The position numbers and the translations under genes are program-made. A DNA stretch of 64,000 nt, from assembly GCA_034423195.1 (NCBI GenBank), contig DAOUIZ010000070.1, positions 1 through 64,000 of the forward strand, in the 5' to 3' direction. This document shows, piece by piece, positions 51,605-60,545 of this stretch. Under the pieces are notes generated by a model. It was given only the letters and a program-made list of their open reading frames with translations, was not told the DNA's origin and did not search any database. This stretch comes from CATOSK01 sp034423195. GTDB lineage: Bacteria; Chloroflexota; Dehalococcoidia; Lucifugimonadales; UBA3495. The first letter of the stretch is position 1; each line of letters opens with the position of its first letter.

Positions 51605-53062
51605 TTATTCCAGGTCGTCCCACTCCGGCTCTTCCGGTTGTCCGTCCCGTTGCGCCCCGGGAGGACCCCAGATCTCCCGGATGGCCTGCCGGACCGTGCG
51701 CACCTTGACCATCTCCAGCGACGTTCCCCCCTGTGCGGTTCCCATCGCTTCCCGCCCTGCCGCCGGGACCACCGCCCGGTTCAGCCCCAGCCGGGCTGAT
51801 TCGGACAGCCGCCGCTCAATCTGGGGGACCGATCTCAGCTCCCCGCTCAACCCCACCTCGCCCAGCACCACCGTTCCCGGTTCCAAGGGGCGGTTGTACA
51901 GGCTCGAGGCGATTGCAACCAGGAGTCCCAGGTCCACCGCCGGCTCGGTCACCCGGAAGCCTCCCGCCACGCTGACTATGATGTCCTGGCCTGCCAGGTC
52001 CAGCCCCGCCCTTCGGACTGCCACTGTGGACAGCATCAGGAGGCGGTTGTAGTCAACTCCGTTGGCAACTCGCCGGGGCACCGGCGCATAGGAAGGCGAC
52101 GTCAACGCCTGCACTTCCAGGAGCAGCGGCCGGCTCCCCTCCAGGACCGGCACTAGGGCCGAGCCGACGGCCCGGTCATACCTCTGGGAAAGCAGGGTGT
52201 GGGACGGGTCGGGAACCTCCGCCAATCCCTGCCCGGTCATCTCGAAGACCCCGACTTCCTGCGTTGACCCGAAACGGTTCTTGCCGCAGCGCAGCAGCCG
52301 GTAGGCGTTCAGGTCCTCGCCGTCCAGGTAGAGAACGGTGTCAACCATGTGCTCCAGCACCCGCGGGCCTGCCAGGGAACCGTCCTTGGTCATGTGCCCG
52401 GCAATGAGCACCGGAACGTTGCGCTGCTTGGCCCACCGCAGCAGCCGCAGACCGCACTCCCGCACCTGTACCACGCTGCCCGGCCCCGAGGGTGCGTCTC
52501 GGGTGTAGAGGGTCTGGATGGAGTCCACGATCGCCAGGCTGGGCCGGCTTTCCTCCAGCCGGGCGAGAATCTGCTCCACGTCCGTTTCCGAGAGCAGGAA
52601 TATCCCGTCCCCCGGCAGGTCGAGCCGCTGGGAGCGGAGGTGGATCTGGTGAGCGGACTCCTCCCCGCTGGCGTAGACCACCGGTCCGCCGGACGCCGCC
52701 AGGTAGCGGGCGATCTGCAGCAGCAGCGTCGACTTCCCAACCCCGGGCTCGCCCGCCAGTAGGGACACCGACCCCGGCACGATCCCGCCCCCCAGGACCC
52801 GGTTGATTTCTTCGGAAGGCAGGGAGATGCGCGGCTCGCCCCCGGTCCGCAGCTGCGACAGCTCTTGCAGCGATTCCGGTCCGCCCTCCCGCCGGGAAGC
52901 AATCCAGGATGGATTGGTTGGCCTCTCCGGTTCTCGGGTTGTCTCCGTCAGTGGTTGGGCCGACCCGCACCCCGGGGCCGGACAGAACCCCATCCAGCGT
53001 GGGCTTTCGTAGCCGCACTCTTGGCAAAGGAAGACTGTTCGCGCTTCTCTTGGTCGGGGCAT
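51605..53062 (-). CDS. radA: DNA repair protein RadA
   Basis: 485 residues. N-terminal zinc finger CQECGYESPRWMGFCPAPGC (residues ~13-32). RecA-like ATPase with Walker A GEPGVGKSTLL near residue 105 and Walker B LAIVDSIQTL near 180. The RadA-specific KNRFG motif is in RCGKNRFGSTQEVGVFEM near 260. A C-terminal Lon-like domain includes DLGLLVAIASSLYNRPL. RadA extends D-loops in recombination as a branch-migration helicase. A TATAAT lies only 10 bases before the ATG, so the mRNA may be leaderless or nearly so. clpC is upstream on the same strand. Confidence 0.96.
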   Translation of the reverse strand: MPRPREARTVFLCQECGYESPRWMGFCPAPGCGSAQPLTETTREPERPTNPSWIASRREGGPESLQELSQLRTGGEPRISLPSEEINRVLGGGIVPGSVSLLAGEPGVGKSTLLLQIARYLAASGGPVVYASGEESAHQIHLRSQRLDLPGDGIFLLSETDVEQILARLEESRPSLAIVDSIQTLYTRDAPSGPGSVVQVRECGLRLLRWAKQRNVPVLIAGHMTKDGSLAGPRVLEHMVDTVLYLDGEDLNAYRLLRCGKNRFGSTQEVGVFEMTGQGLAEVPDPSHTLLSQRYDRAVGSALVPVLEGSRPLLLEVQALTSPSYAPVPRRVANGVDYNRLLMLSTVAVRRAGLDLAGQDIIVSVAGGFRVTEPAVDLGLLVAIASSLYNRPLEPGTVVLGEVGLSGELRSVPQIERRLSESARLGLNRAVVPAAGREAMGTAQGGTSLEMVKVRTVRQAIREIWGPPGAQRDGQPEEPEWDDLE

Positions 53063-53071
53063 AACCCGGCC

Positions 53072-53077
53072 ATTATA
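53072..53077 (-). promoter_or_regulatory. TATAAT box just before radA
   Basis: Minus-strand TATAAT ends 9 bases before the radA ATG; transcription would begin within a few bases of the start codon. No clear -35 box; that region overlaps the clpC terminator hairpin. Confidence 0.5.
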
Positions 53078-53082
53078 ACAAT

Positions 53083-53108
53083 CGAGGCCCCGAATGTTCG
53101 GGGCCTCG
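53083..53108 (-). terminator. Hairpin after clpC
   Basis: CGAGGCCCCGAA and TTCGGGGCCTCG (53083-53094 / 53097-53108) form a very stable stem. The minus-strand tail ATTGTTATAA is only moderately T-rich. Confidence 0.7.
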
Positions 53109-53146
53109 TGTCATGGGCTGGCGTTCACCAACAGGGGAACTTGCGT

Positions 53147-55615
53147 CTACGAGACGGCCACCGGTTCGGCGGACTTGGCGTAGATCATTATCTTGCCGTC
53201 TTCGTCCATGTCCACGACTGCGGTATCCCCGGCCTTGATCCGGCCGCCCAGCAACTCGTCGGACAACCGGTCCTCGACTTCGTTCTGAATCAGCCGGCGC
53301 AGCGGCCGCGCTCCCAGCACCGGGTCGAAGCCGTTCTCTCCGAGATATACCTTGGCAGCCTCGGTAAGCTCCAGGTCCACCTGCTTGTCCTCCAGTTCCT
53401 TCCGAACGAACCCCATCATCAGGTCGACGATGGCCAGGATCTCGTCCCTGTCCAACTGGTGGAACACGATGGTCGCATCCAGCCGGTTCAGGAACTCGGG
53501 TCGGAAGAAGCGCTTGACTTCCTCCATCACCTTGTCCTTCATCCGCTCGTAGGACTGGGAACTGGTCTGGGCGTCGTCGGCTTTGACCGCAAATCCCATG
53601 GTGGTGTCGCGCTTGATAAGGTCGGAGCCCAGGTTGCTGGTCATGACAATGATCGAGTTGCGGAAGTCCACCCGGCGGCCCCGCGCGTCCGTCAACTGGC
53701 CAGCATCGAAAATCTGCAGCAGGACGTTGAAAATCTCCGGGTGGGCCTTCTCAATCTCGTCCAGCAGGATGGCGCAGTAGTTCTTGCGCCGGACAGTCTC
53801 CGTCAGTTGGCCCCCCTCGTCGTAGCCCACGTATCCCGGAGGCGCTCCGATGAGCCGGGCTACCGTATGCCGCTCCTGGAACTCGGACATGTCCAGCCGG
53901 ACCATGTTGTCCTCGTCCCCGAACATGAACTCCGCCAGCGCCCGTACCAACTCCGTCTTGCCCACACCTGTCGGGCCTAGGAACAGGAACACGCCGATGG
54001 GATGTCTTGGGTCCTTCAGCCCGGCCCGGGCGCGCCGGACTGCCTTGGATATGTTTACTATCGCCTCATCCTGGCCGATGATGCGCTTATGCAGGTCGGC
54101 CTCCATGTGCAGGAGCCGCTCGGTCTCTTCCTGGGCCAGTCGGGTTACCGGGATGCCGGTCCACATGCTGACCACTTCGGCGATATCGTCCTCGGTGACG
54201 TAGGTGCGCTCGCTGTTGCGCCCTTCCTGCCATTCCTTTTCCAAGTTGTCTAGGTTCTGGTTCAGGTTCAGTTCCCGGTCTCTCAGTTCGGCCGCGAACT
54301 CATACTGCTGTGATGCGATCGCTTCGTCCTTTTCCTTGCGGACATTGTCCAGCACCTGCATGGCATCCTTGACAGACGCCGGAGTGGCGCTGCCCCGCAG
54401 TCGCACCCGTGAGCCCGCCTCGTCCAGCAGGTCGATGGCCTTGTCCGGCAAGAACCGGTCCGGCAGGAATCGGACTGCCAGGTTCGCTGCGGCCTTCAGG
54501 GCGTCCTCGGTGTACTCAACGTTGTGGTGCTCTTCGTACCGGTCCTTCACCCCCTCCAGGATCGACAGCGTGTCGTCCTGGCTGGGTTCCTCCACGCGGA
54601 CCGGCTGGAGCCGGCGTTCCAGCGCCGGGTCCCGCTCCACGTACTTCCGGTAGTCGTCCATGGTTGTTGCGCCGATGCACTGGATCTCACCGCGCGCTAA
54701 CGAGGGCTTCAGGATATTCGACGCATCCACCGCGCCCTCGGCCGCGCCCGCGCCCACCAGGGTATGGATTTCGTCAATGAAGAGGACGCAATTACCCGAA
54801 GCCTTGATCTCTTCGATGACCTTCTTCAGCCGTTCCTCGAACTCGCCCCGGTACTTGGTGCCCGCGACCAGGGAACCCATGTCCAGGGTGACCAGCCGCT
54901 TGCCCTTCAGGGTGTCGGGCACTTCCCCGTTGCTGATGTTCTGGGCCATGGCCTCGACAATCGCCGTTTTGCCCACCCCCGGCTCGCCCACCAGCACCGG
55001 ATTGTTCTTGGTGCGTCGGCTCAGAATCTGCACCACTCGTTCCAGCTCGGTGGACCGTCCAATCACCGGGTCCAGCTTGCCCGAGCGGGCCGCGACCGTC
55101 AGGTCGATGCCCAACTGGTCCAGTGTGGGGGTGCGGGTGGTGTTGCGGGAACCCTGCTGGCCCGTGGTGGAGCTGTTGCTCAGGATGCGGTGGGTCTCCG
55201 CCCGCACCTTCTCCAGCGTTACTCCCAGGCTCTCCAGCACACCGGCGGCCACGCCCTCGCCCTCCCGCAGGAGGCCGATGAGCAGGTGCTCGGTGCCGAT
55301 GTAGGTGTGGTTCATCCGGCGGGCTTCGTCCACCGCCAGCTCGACCACCTTTTTGGCCCGGGGGGTCAGGCCAATCTCGCCCTGCGTGGGCTTCTCGCCG
55401 CGGCCGATGATGAACTCGACGGCCGAGCGCACCTTCGTCAGATCAACGCCCAGGCCCGACAGGACCCGGGCGGCCACCCCTTCAGTTTCACGTACCAGCC
55501 CCAGCAGAATGTGTTCGGTCCCTATGTAGTTGTGGTTGAACCGCTGGGCCTCTTCCTGCGCCAGTGACAGAACCCGGCGGGCCCGCTCTGAAAATTTCTC
55601 AAATCTGCTTCCCAT
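53147..55615 (-). CDS. clpC: ATP-dependent Clp protease ATP-binding subunit ClpC
   Basis: 822 residues. Two N-terminal Clp_N repeats start at FSERARRVLSLAQEEAQRFN and at the related RAKKVVELAVDEARRM segment. AAA-1 has Walker A GEPGVGKTAIVEA near residue 207. The UVR/middle domain ASQQYEFAAELRDRELNL (around residue 427) marks it as ClpC rather than ClpA or ClpB. AAA-2 has Walker A GPTGVGKTELVRA near 548. It unfolds proteins for ClpP. AAGGAG precedes the ATG. A consensus promoter lies about 170 bases upstream. No CIRCE or CtsR-like box was seen. Confidence 0.96.
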   Translation of the reverse strand: MGSRFEKFSERARRVLSLAQEEAQRFNHNYIGTEHILLGLVRETEGVAARVLSGLGVDLTKVRSAVEFIIGRGEKPTQGEIGLTPRAKKVVELAVDEARRMNHTYIGTEHLLIGLLREGEGVAAGVLESLGVTLEKVRAETHRILSNSSTTGQQGSRNTTRTPTLDQLGIDLTVAARSGKLDPVIGRSTELERVVQILSRRTKNNPVLVGEPGVGKTAIVEAMAQNISNGEVPDTLKGKRLVTLDMGSLVAGTKYRGEFEERLKKVIEEIKASGNCVLFIDEIHTLVGAGAAEGAVDASNILKPSLARGEIQCIGATTMDDYRKYVERDPALERRLQPVRVEEPSQDDTLSILEGVKDRYEEHHNVEYTEDALKAAANLAVRFLPDRFLPDKAIDLLDEAGSRVRLRGSATPASVKDAMQVLDNVRKEKDEAIASQQYEFAAELRDRELNLNQNLDNLEKEWQEGRNSERTYVTEDDIAEVVSMWTGIPVTRLAQEETERLLHMEADLHKRIIGQDEAIVNISKAVRRARAGLKDPRHPIGVFLFLGPTGVGKTELVRALAEFMFGDEDNMVRLDMSEFQERHTVARLIGAPPGYVGYDEGGQLTETVRRKNYCAILLDEIEKAHPEIFNVLLQIFDAGQLTDARGRRVDFRNSIIVMTSNLGSDLIKRDTTMGFAVKADDAQTSSQSYERMKDKVMEEVKRFFRPEFLNRLDATIVFHQLDRDEILAIVDLMMGFVRKELEDKQVDLELTEAAKVYLGENGFDPVLGARPLRRLIQNEVEDRLSDELLGGRIKAGDTAVVDMDEDGKIMIYAKSAEPVAVS

Positions 55616-55781
55616 AATTCGACTCCTTATGGGTTAGGGTGGGTACTCCAGGTTGCGTCGGCCGATTCCCTTGCCCAGACTCAGCCTGGAACTATAAGGT
55701 TGCTCACGGCTTTCCGCAAGGCACCCCCGCCCCCCTCATCACTTTGGCGGGTGAGGGCGTCGCTTTCCTGACTAAAGGGCA

Positions 55782-55810
55782 ATTATAGGGTAGGGGTATG
55801 ACCGTGTAAA
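55782..55810 (-). promoter_or_regulatory. Sigma70 promoter of clpC
   Basis: Minus strand TTTACA (55810-55805), exactly 17 bases, TATAAT (55787-55782). It leaves a leader of about 160 bases. 55811-55965 holds nothing recognisable except the 5S trailer. Confidence 0.78.
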
Positions 55811-55965
55811 GGAACGGGAGTCGCGGTTTAACCGCCGAAAAAGGGAGAAGGGGTAGGGGAAATCACAGGAACAGGGAGTTGATGCCGGTTCCGTGGTGCA
55901 GGCGGTTGTTGAGGCCGGTTCCTTCAAGTCAATGCCTTCAGCCTTGAGGATAAGGCAAATAAAAA

Positions 55966-56081
55966 CCCGGCGGTGACCTATTTTCCCACTCCGTCACCAG
56001 AGCAGTATCGTCGGCGCTGGGGCGTTTCACTTCCGTGTTCGGGATGGGAACGGGTGGGTCCACCCCGCTAGAACCACCAGG
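55966..56081 (-). rRNA. rrf: 5S ribosomal RNA, unlinked from other rRNA genes
   Basis: 116 bases. The 5' CCTGGTGGT pairs with the 3' ACCGCCGGG. The central CCCATCCCGAACACGGAAGT is the conserved loop of bacterial 5S rRNA. TTTTTATTT follows the 3' end and would terminate it. No 16S, 23S or tRNA is nearby; on its upstream side only 155 bases separate the 5S from 56236 and a plus-strand gene begins at 56287. Confidence 0.95.
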
Positions 56082-56095
56082 AATCAACGCCAGCC

Positions 56096-56124
56096 AGTAT
56101 GCACCATTTTTCACATTCTGGCAA
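56096..56124 (-). promoter_or_regulatory. Dedicated promoter of the 5S rRNA gene
   Basis: Minus strand TTGCCA (56124-56119), 17 bases, CATACT (56101-56096). Predicted transcription start lies about 8 bases before the mature 5' end. Confidence 0.7.
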
Positions 56125-56286
56125 GGGGTTTATCTTGGGGAAAATCGGTAATCCCCTGTTAACATTGTGGCCTGCCCGGTGCCGTCGGCAATTGGACCTT
56201 GCTCCCTGCCGTCCGGCGTGGGATGGCGTCCCTGAATGGTTCCCATCCCGCTGTCCTGGAAATCCCCGCAATCAACAAGGATAGAA

Positions 56287-57282
56287 ATGCGGAGTGCTCT
56301 GCTTCTCGCTGGTTTCGCTGTCGTCCTCACCTTCGCCGCTTCCGCTGTCGTTGTCATCTATACATCGAACTCGAACTCGCCCGCCCCGCCGGATGCGCTC
56401 ACGGGACCGGCCCCGGTTGCCGTCCCGGCCACGCCAACACCTCTCCCGTCGCCCGCCCCTACCCTGCCCGCACAGGTCGCCGCCGTCTCCGAGGATGAAG
56501 GATTCCACCTCGCCGACCGCCCCGGGTTCACCGTCGACTTTGTCCTTCAGGCCCTGGACCGTTACGACCGGGAGGGTCGGGAGGCGGCCGTCGCCTACTA
56601 CAACTCGTTGGAAAGCGCTGTGGGTGAGTGGTACCTCTTCATCTTCGACGAGGACGACAAGCTCATCGCCCATCAGGACCCCAAGCTCATCGGGCAGGAC
56701 CTGAAAGGAAACTTCGGAGTCGACCAGGCCGGCTACCGCTTCGGCCAGGCGATGCTGGCAGCCACCGGGGACGGACTGTGGGTAGATTACCTGTTCCTGA
56801 ACCCCGAAACCGGGAACCAGGAATTCAAGCACTCCTGGGTAATACGCCATGATGGACTGCTCTTCGGCTCCGGCTGGTACCAGATCCTGCCCGCGTCTCC
56901 CCTGATCGCCACCAAGGCCGACCCGGCGGACTACACCGTCGCCCTGGTTGACCGGGCCGTCCGTTACTACCGGGCCCACGGCAGAGAGGACGCCGTCCGG
57001 TACTACAGCTCCCCGCAAAGCGTGGACGGGTTGTGGTCGGTCTTCATCCTCGATGAAGATGGAAAGTTCATCGCCCACTGGGACCCATCCATCCTCGGCG
57101 TCCATATCGATGAGACTGGCGTTCCCTCCGATGGGCTCCCCTTCGAGTCCCGGCAGGTCACCGAAGCCGGCCTTTGGATCGGCTATCCCTTCTTCAACCC
57201 GGTCACCGTAAAGGAGGGCGTCAACCACGTCTGGGTCGTGCGCCACGGCGGGGTCTTCATAGGATCCGGCTGGTACGAGTAA
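56287..57282 (+). CDS. Secreted or anchored protein with two tandem Cache-like domains
   Basis: 331 residues from the ATG at 56287. N-terminal hydrophobic segment (residues 4-27), Pro/Ala/Thr-rich spacer to ~65, then two homologous domains (~80-200 and ~213-331). Each starts VDFVLQALDRYDREGREAAV or VALVDRAVRYYRAHGREDAV and contains YSS/YNS, FDEDDKLIAH or LDEDGKFIAHWDP, and ends H-x-W-V-x-R-H-D/G-G-L-x-x-GSGWY. This is the single-Cache extracellular sensor fold that binds small ligands. No kinase, chemotaxis or cyclase output domain is attached. Confidence 0.82.
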   Translation: MRSALLLAGFAVVLTFAASAVVVIYTSNSNSPAPPDALTGPAPVAVPATPTPLPSPAPTLPAQVAAVSEDEGFHLADRPGFTVDFVLQALDRYDREGREAAVAYYNSLESAVGEWYLFIFDEDDKLIAHQDPKLIGQDLKGNFGVDQAGYRFGQAMLAATGDGLWVDYLFLNPETGNQEFKHSWVIRHDGLLFGSGWYQILPASPLIATKADPADYTVALVDRAVRYYRAHGREDAVRYYSSPQSVDGLWSVFILDEDGKFIAHWDPSILGVHIDETGVPSDGLPFESRQVTEAGLWIGYPFFNPVTVKEGVNHVWVVRHGGVFIGSGWYE

Positions 57283-57311
57283 CCCGGCTCAAGCCTCGAA
57301 GAACGCCCGCC

Positions 57312-59096
57312 TCACCACCCCAGCATCACCGACTCCTTCCGGGGATCGGCGCCTCCCCGGTAGACCCCGGCCTCCGGGTCAACCACAATCGGAGCGAACC
57401 CGTTGCGGATGTCCCACGGCCCCACCTCCTCCACCTGGTGTCCCAGGTGGTTCAGGGCATCCACCAGGTCTCGGGAAACCCTGCCCTCCATCTCCAGTCG
57501 GTTCGGAAACTCCCGGTGCGGCCAGGGAGACTGTGGGAAGCTGTACCCGCAGTAGCGGGGGGCTTCCACCGCGTCCTGTACGTGCAGCCCGAAGTCCACG
57601 ATGTTGGTCAGCACCTGCAGGTTGCTCTGGGGCTGGCTGTCCCCGCCCGGCGTTCCCAGGGTCATGAACGGCTCCCCGTCCTTCAGCACGATGAAAGTGC
57701 AGGGCGTGGTCCTCGGCCGCTTGTGCGGCGCCAGTCCGTTGGGGTTGTCCGGGTCCAGCCAGAAGTAGCAACCACGGCAGTTAATGACGATGCCCGTATC
57801 CCCCAGCACCATGCCCTGGGAAAGCCCGGCGAAGCTGCTGGGAGTCGCCGAGACCATGTTGCCCGCGCCGTCCGCCGTGGACAGGTACGTCGTCCCGTCC
57901 CCGTCGCCGCCCACCGGCTCCATCACCGGAGCCGCATCGCTTGCCCGGGCACCTTCAGCCACCGCCAGCATCTTCCGCGGGTCTCCCGGCGGATAGGACG
58001 CCTGCGCCCGGTTCGGGTCAATCAGTCCCCGGCGAAGCGCCGCGTACCCCTTGGAAAGCAGTCCCTCCACCGGCACGTCAACGAAGGACGGGTCGCCGGT
58101 ATAACGCTCCCGGTCGGCAAACGCCAGCTTCAATGCCTCCACTTGCAGATGCACCGCTCGGGGACTGTTATGCCCCAGCGCTGCCAGGTCGAACCCCTCC
58201 AGGATGTTCAGCGTCTCCAGCAGGGCGATCCCCTGGGTCCACGTCCGGTTGGTGAAGATCTCGTACCCCCGGTAGGTGGTGGAGATGGGTTCCTCCAGCG
58301 GCGACTCGTACTCCGCGAAATCTTCCAGCGTGTAAAGCCCGCCCAGGCCCTCCAGTGCCTTGACCATCCTTTGCGCCACGTCCCCCTTGTAGTACACGTC
58401 CCGCGCCGCCCTGATTGCCGCCGCCCGCGTCTGCCCCTGGGACAGTGCCTTCTCCTCAGCCTGGACCATCAGCGACAGGGAGCGTCCCAGGTCCTTCTGG
58501 ACAAAGAGCTTGCCCAGTTCCGGCGGATTACCGTTGGGCAGGAATACCCGGGCCGAGTCCGGGTGCTTCCTCAGGTTGTCCATCCGTTCCGCCGACCCGA
58601 TGGCCCGGTTCAGCAGTTGGTACGCCGGGAATCCCTCGGAGGCGAAGTGCAGCGCGCTTTCCGCCACCTGTCCAAAACTCATCGTCCCATACTCGGTCAG
58701 TATGGTCAGCAGCGCCGAAACTACCCCAGGAACGGTGCTGCTCAACACCCCCGGCGGAATCTCTCCCCACCGCTCCATGTACAGGTCTATCGTCGCCGCT
58801 TTGGGCGCCCATCCCTGTCCCACCACCGACCGCACGGCCCTGGCCGCCCGGTCATAGAACAGGAAGGCCACTTCCCCACCCAGGGTATAGTGGGCGGTGG
58901 GCTCCATGACCCCCGCCGCCAGCGCCGATGCCACGGCGGCATCCACGGCGTTGCCGCCCTGCCACAGGATTCTCATCCCGGTCTGCGCGGTCAGCTGCGT
59001 CCCGCCGCCGGCCATTCCCCGCGTCCCCCAGACCATGGGCCTGTGTGAATAGTCTCCGTAGGGTCCAACCGTGCATCCCGTTGCGCCGTTCACCAT
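57312..59096 (-). CDS. ggt: Gamma-glutamyltransferase family protein
   Basis: 594 residues from the ATG at 59096 (GGAGG seven bases upstream). GMAGGGTQLTAQTGMRILWQ and GGNAVDAAVASALAAGVMEP open the Ntn-hydrolase fold. The autocleavage and nucleophile Thr should be in GDGTTYLSTADGAGNMVSAT near residue 400, the usual TTHxSVxD position. The C-terminal LGTPGGDSQPQSNLQVLTNI is conserved. No signal peptide, so possibly cytoplasmic. The family acts on glutathione, other gamma-glutamyl amides or acylated substrates; the exact substrate is uncertain. Confidence 0.93.
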   Translation of the reverse strand: MVNGATGCTVGPYGDYSHRPMVWGTRGMAGGGTQLTAQTGMRILWQGGNAVDAAVASALAAGVMEPTAHYTLGGEVAFLFYDRAARAVRSVVGQGWAPKAATIDLYMERWGEIPPGVLSSTVPGVVSALLTILTEYGTMSFGQVAESALHFASEGFPAYQLLNRAIGSAERMDNLRKHPDSARVFLPNGNPPELGKLFVQKDLGRSLSLMVQAEEKALSQGQTRAAAIRAARDVYYKGDVAQRMVKALEGLGGLYTLEDFAEYESPLEEPISTTYRGYEIFTNRTWTQGIALLETLNILEGFDLAALGHNSPRAVHLQVEALKLAFADRERYTGDPSFVDVPVEGLLSKGYAALRRGLIDPNRAQASYPPGDPRKMLAVAEGARASDAAPVMEPVGGDGDGTTYLSTADGAGNMVSATPSSFAGLSQGMVLGDTGIVINCRGCYFWLDPDNPNGLAPHKRPRTTPCTFIVLKDGEPFMTLGTPGGDSQPQSNLQVLTNIVDFGLHVQDAVEAPRYCGYSFPQSPWPHREFPNRLEMEGRVSRDLVDALNHLGHQVEEVGPWDIRNGFAPIVVDPEAGVYRGGADPRKESVMLGW

Positions 59097-59211
59097 CGCG
59101 CATCCTCCGTTTCGCAGGCATGACGCCCAATATATCCGTCGAATTGTCCCGGTTATACCCCTATTCCCCTGCCTCCGCAACCGGAGACAACCTCCAGGCC
59201 CCGCCCTGCCG

Positions 59212-59217
59212 TATACT
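59212..59217 (+). promoter_or_regulatory. -10 box of the thioredoxin-like lipoprotein gene
   Basis: TATACT ends 7 bases before the ATG at 59225 and there is no Shine-Dalgarno site, so the transcript is probably leaderless. No good -35 box. Confidence 0.45.
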
Positions 59218-59224
59218 TGCAATT

Positions 59225-60394
59225 ATGAAGCTGATCAAGCTGGCCGCCATCCTCCTGCTCCCCCTCCTGCTGGGAGGGTGTGGCTATGCCTGCACTACCG
59301 GACCGGCGCCTGAACTCCGCGGGATCGCCGGATGGGTCAACACCTCCGGCACCACCATCGAGGAACAGCGGGGGCGCGTCGTTCTCCTCGACTTCTGGAC
59401 CTACTCCTGTGTCAACTGCATCCGCACTCTCCCTTATCTCAGGGCCTGGCACGACAAGTATCACCGCTACGGGTTGACCACCATCGGAATACACTCCCCG
59501 GAGTTCGAGTTTGAGAAATCCCTGGCCAACGTGGCAGAAGCGGCCCGCACCCACCAACTGGAGTACCCCATCGCCCTCGACAACCTCTTCGCTACCTGGA
59601 ACGCCTACGGCAACAACGCTTGGCCCACCAAGTTCCTCATCGACCAGGAGGGTATGGTCCGGTACGCCCGCCGCGGCGAGGGGGCCTACGTCGAGACCGA
59701 GGAGGCCATCCGGGAGCTGCTGGAGGAGACCGGTGTTGACCTGTCCCACATCGCCGCCGACACCACTCCCGACCCGGAGTTCGTGGATGCGGCCTTCGCC
59801 GCCGACCCGGCCCAGCGCATCACCCGCGAGCTGTACGCCGGGTACCTTCGCAACCACACCCTGCCCTCATCCTCTTTCGCCACCCTCGTCGGAGAGACCC
59901 CGTCCTACGTCATGCACCCCGAGTACTATACCGTTGAGGATGGAGAGGTCCTGTACCACGACTTCGAGCGCTACTTCAACCACTTCCTCTATTTCAACGG
60001 CCTCTGGTACAACGGCCCCGAGAGCGTCACCCACGCCCGCGAGACCAGCGGTTTCGAGGACCACGTCGCTATCAAGTTCTACGCTACCAGCGTCAACACG
60101 GTGATGGCCGCCACTCCCCCGGAAGACACCCCGGACGACGCCTCCACCCCCTACCGTTCCGGCAGCCACCGGGTCCGGCTGCTGCTGGACGGAAAACCCC
60201 TGACCCCCGCCCAGGCCGGAAGCGACGTTGAGTTCGACGAACAAGGCAACAGCTACGTCACCGTGGGCGAACCAGACCTCTACCGCCTCGTGGAACTCCC
60301 CGAGTTTTCCAGCCACGAGCTGAAGCTGTCCGTCAACACCCCCGGACTGTCCCTCTTCACCTTCACCTTCGGCGCCTACCCGGAAGGCCCATGA
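59225..60394 (+). CDS. DipZ-like thioredoxin-domain lipoprotein
   Basis: 389 residues. Signal peptide with lipobox LLLGGC (Cys near residue 19). The thioredoxin/redoxin domain starts near residue 28 and has the active site WTYSCVNCIRTLPYLRAW (CxxC near residue 60). IGIHSPEFEFEKSLANVAEA and NAWPTKFLIDQEG follow. The last ~170 residues form a beta-rich domain like the C-terminal part of mycobacterial DipZ. It probably reduces or exchanges disulfides outside the membrane. No CcdA-type electron-donating membrane protein is adjacent. Confidence 0.9.
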   Translation: MKLIKLAAILLLPLLLGGCGYACTTGPAPELRGIAGWVNTSGTTIEEQRGRVVLLDFWTYSCVNCIRTLPYLRAWHDKYHRYGLTTIGIHSPEFEFEKSLANVAEAARTHQLEYPIALDNLFATWNAYGNNAWPTKFLIDQEGMVRYARRGEGAYVETEEAIRELLEETGVDLSHIAADTTPDPEFVDAAFAADPAQRITRELYAGYLRNHTLPSSSFATLVGETPSYVMHPEYYTVEDGEVLYHDFERYFNHFLYFNGLWYNGPESVTHARETSGFEDHVAIKFYATSVNTVMAATPPEDTPDDASTPYRSGSHRVRLLLDGKPLTPAQAGSDVEFDEQGNSYVTVGEPDLYRLVELPEFSSHELKLSVNTPGLSLFTFTFGAYPEGP

Positions 60395-60446
60395 GGCATT
60401 TTCCCGGGAAACTCCATCACTCCATATCCCATCTGAATAGGGGGGT

Positions 60447-60466
60447 TTGGGGGATGCATCCCCCAA
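60447..60466. other. Perfect 20-bp palindrome upstream of the methyltransferase gene
   Basis: TTGGGGGATGCATCCCCCAA at 60447-60466, about 80 bases before the next ATG. It could be a cruciform-forming repeat, an operator or a Rho-independent stem without T-run. Confidence 0.55.
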
Positions 60467-60545
60467 CGTAACCCGGTCTTCCAATCCGGCTGGTTCAGCT
60501 CCGGCTGGTTCAGCTTCGGAACTACTCATTAAGAAGGGGTACCCC

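Noticed and set aside
55616..55965. CIRCE or CtsR box in the clpC control region
   Set aside because: No TTAGCACTC-type inverted repeat or CtsR heptad repeat was found; only a sigma70-type promoter is visible.
57174..59048. Open frame of about 620 codons on the plus strand opposite gamma-glutamyltransferase
   Set aside because: Antisense to a gene with complete family motifs; low-complexity Arg/Pro/His composition.
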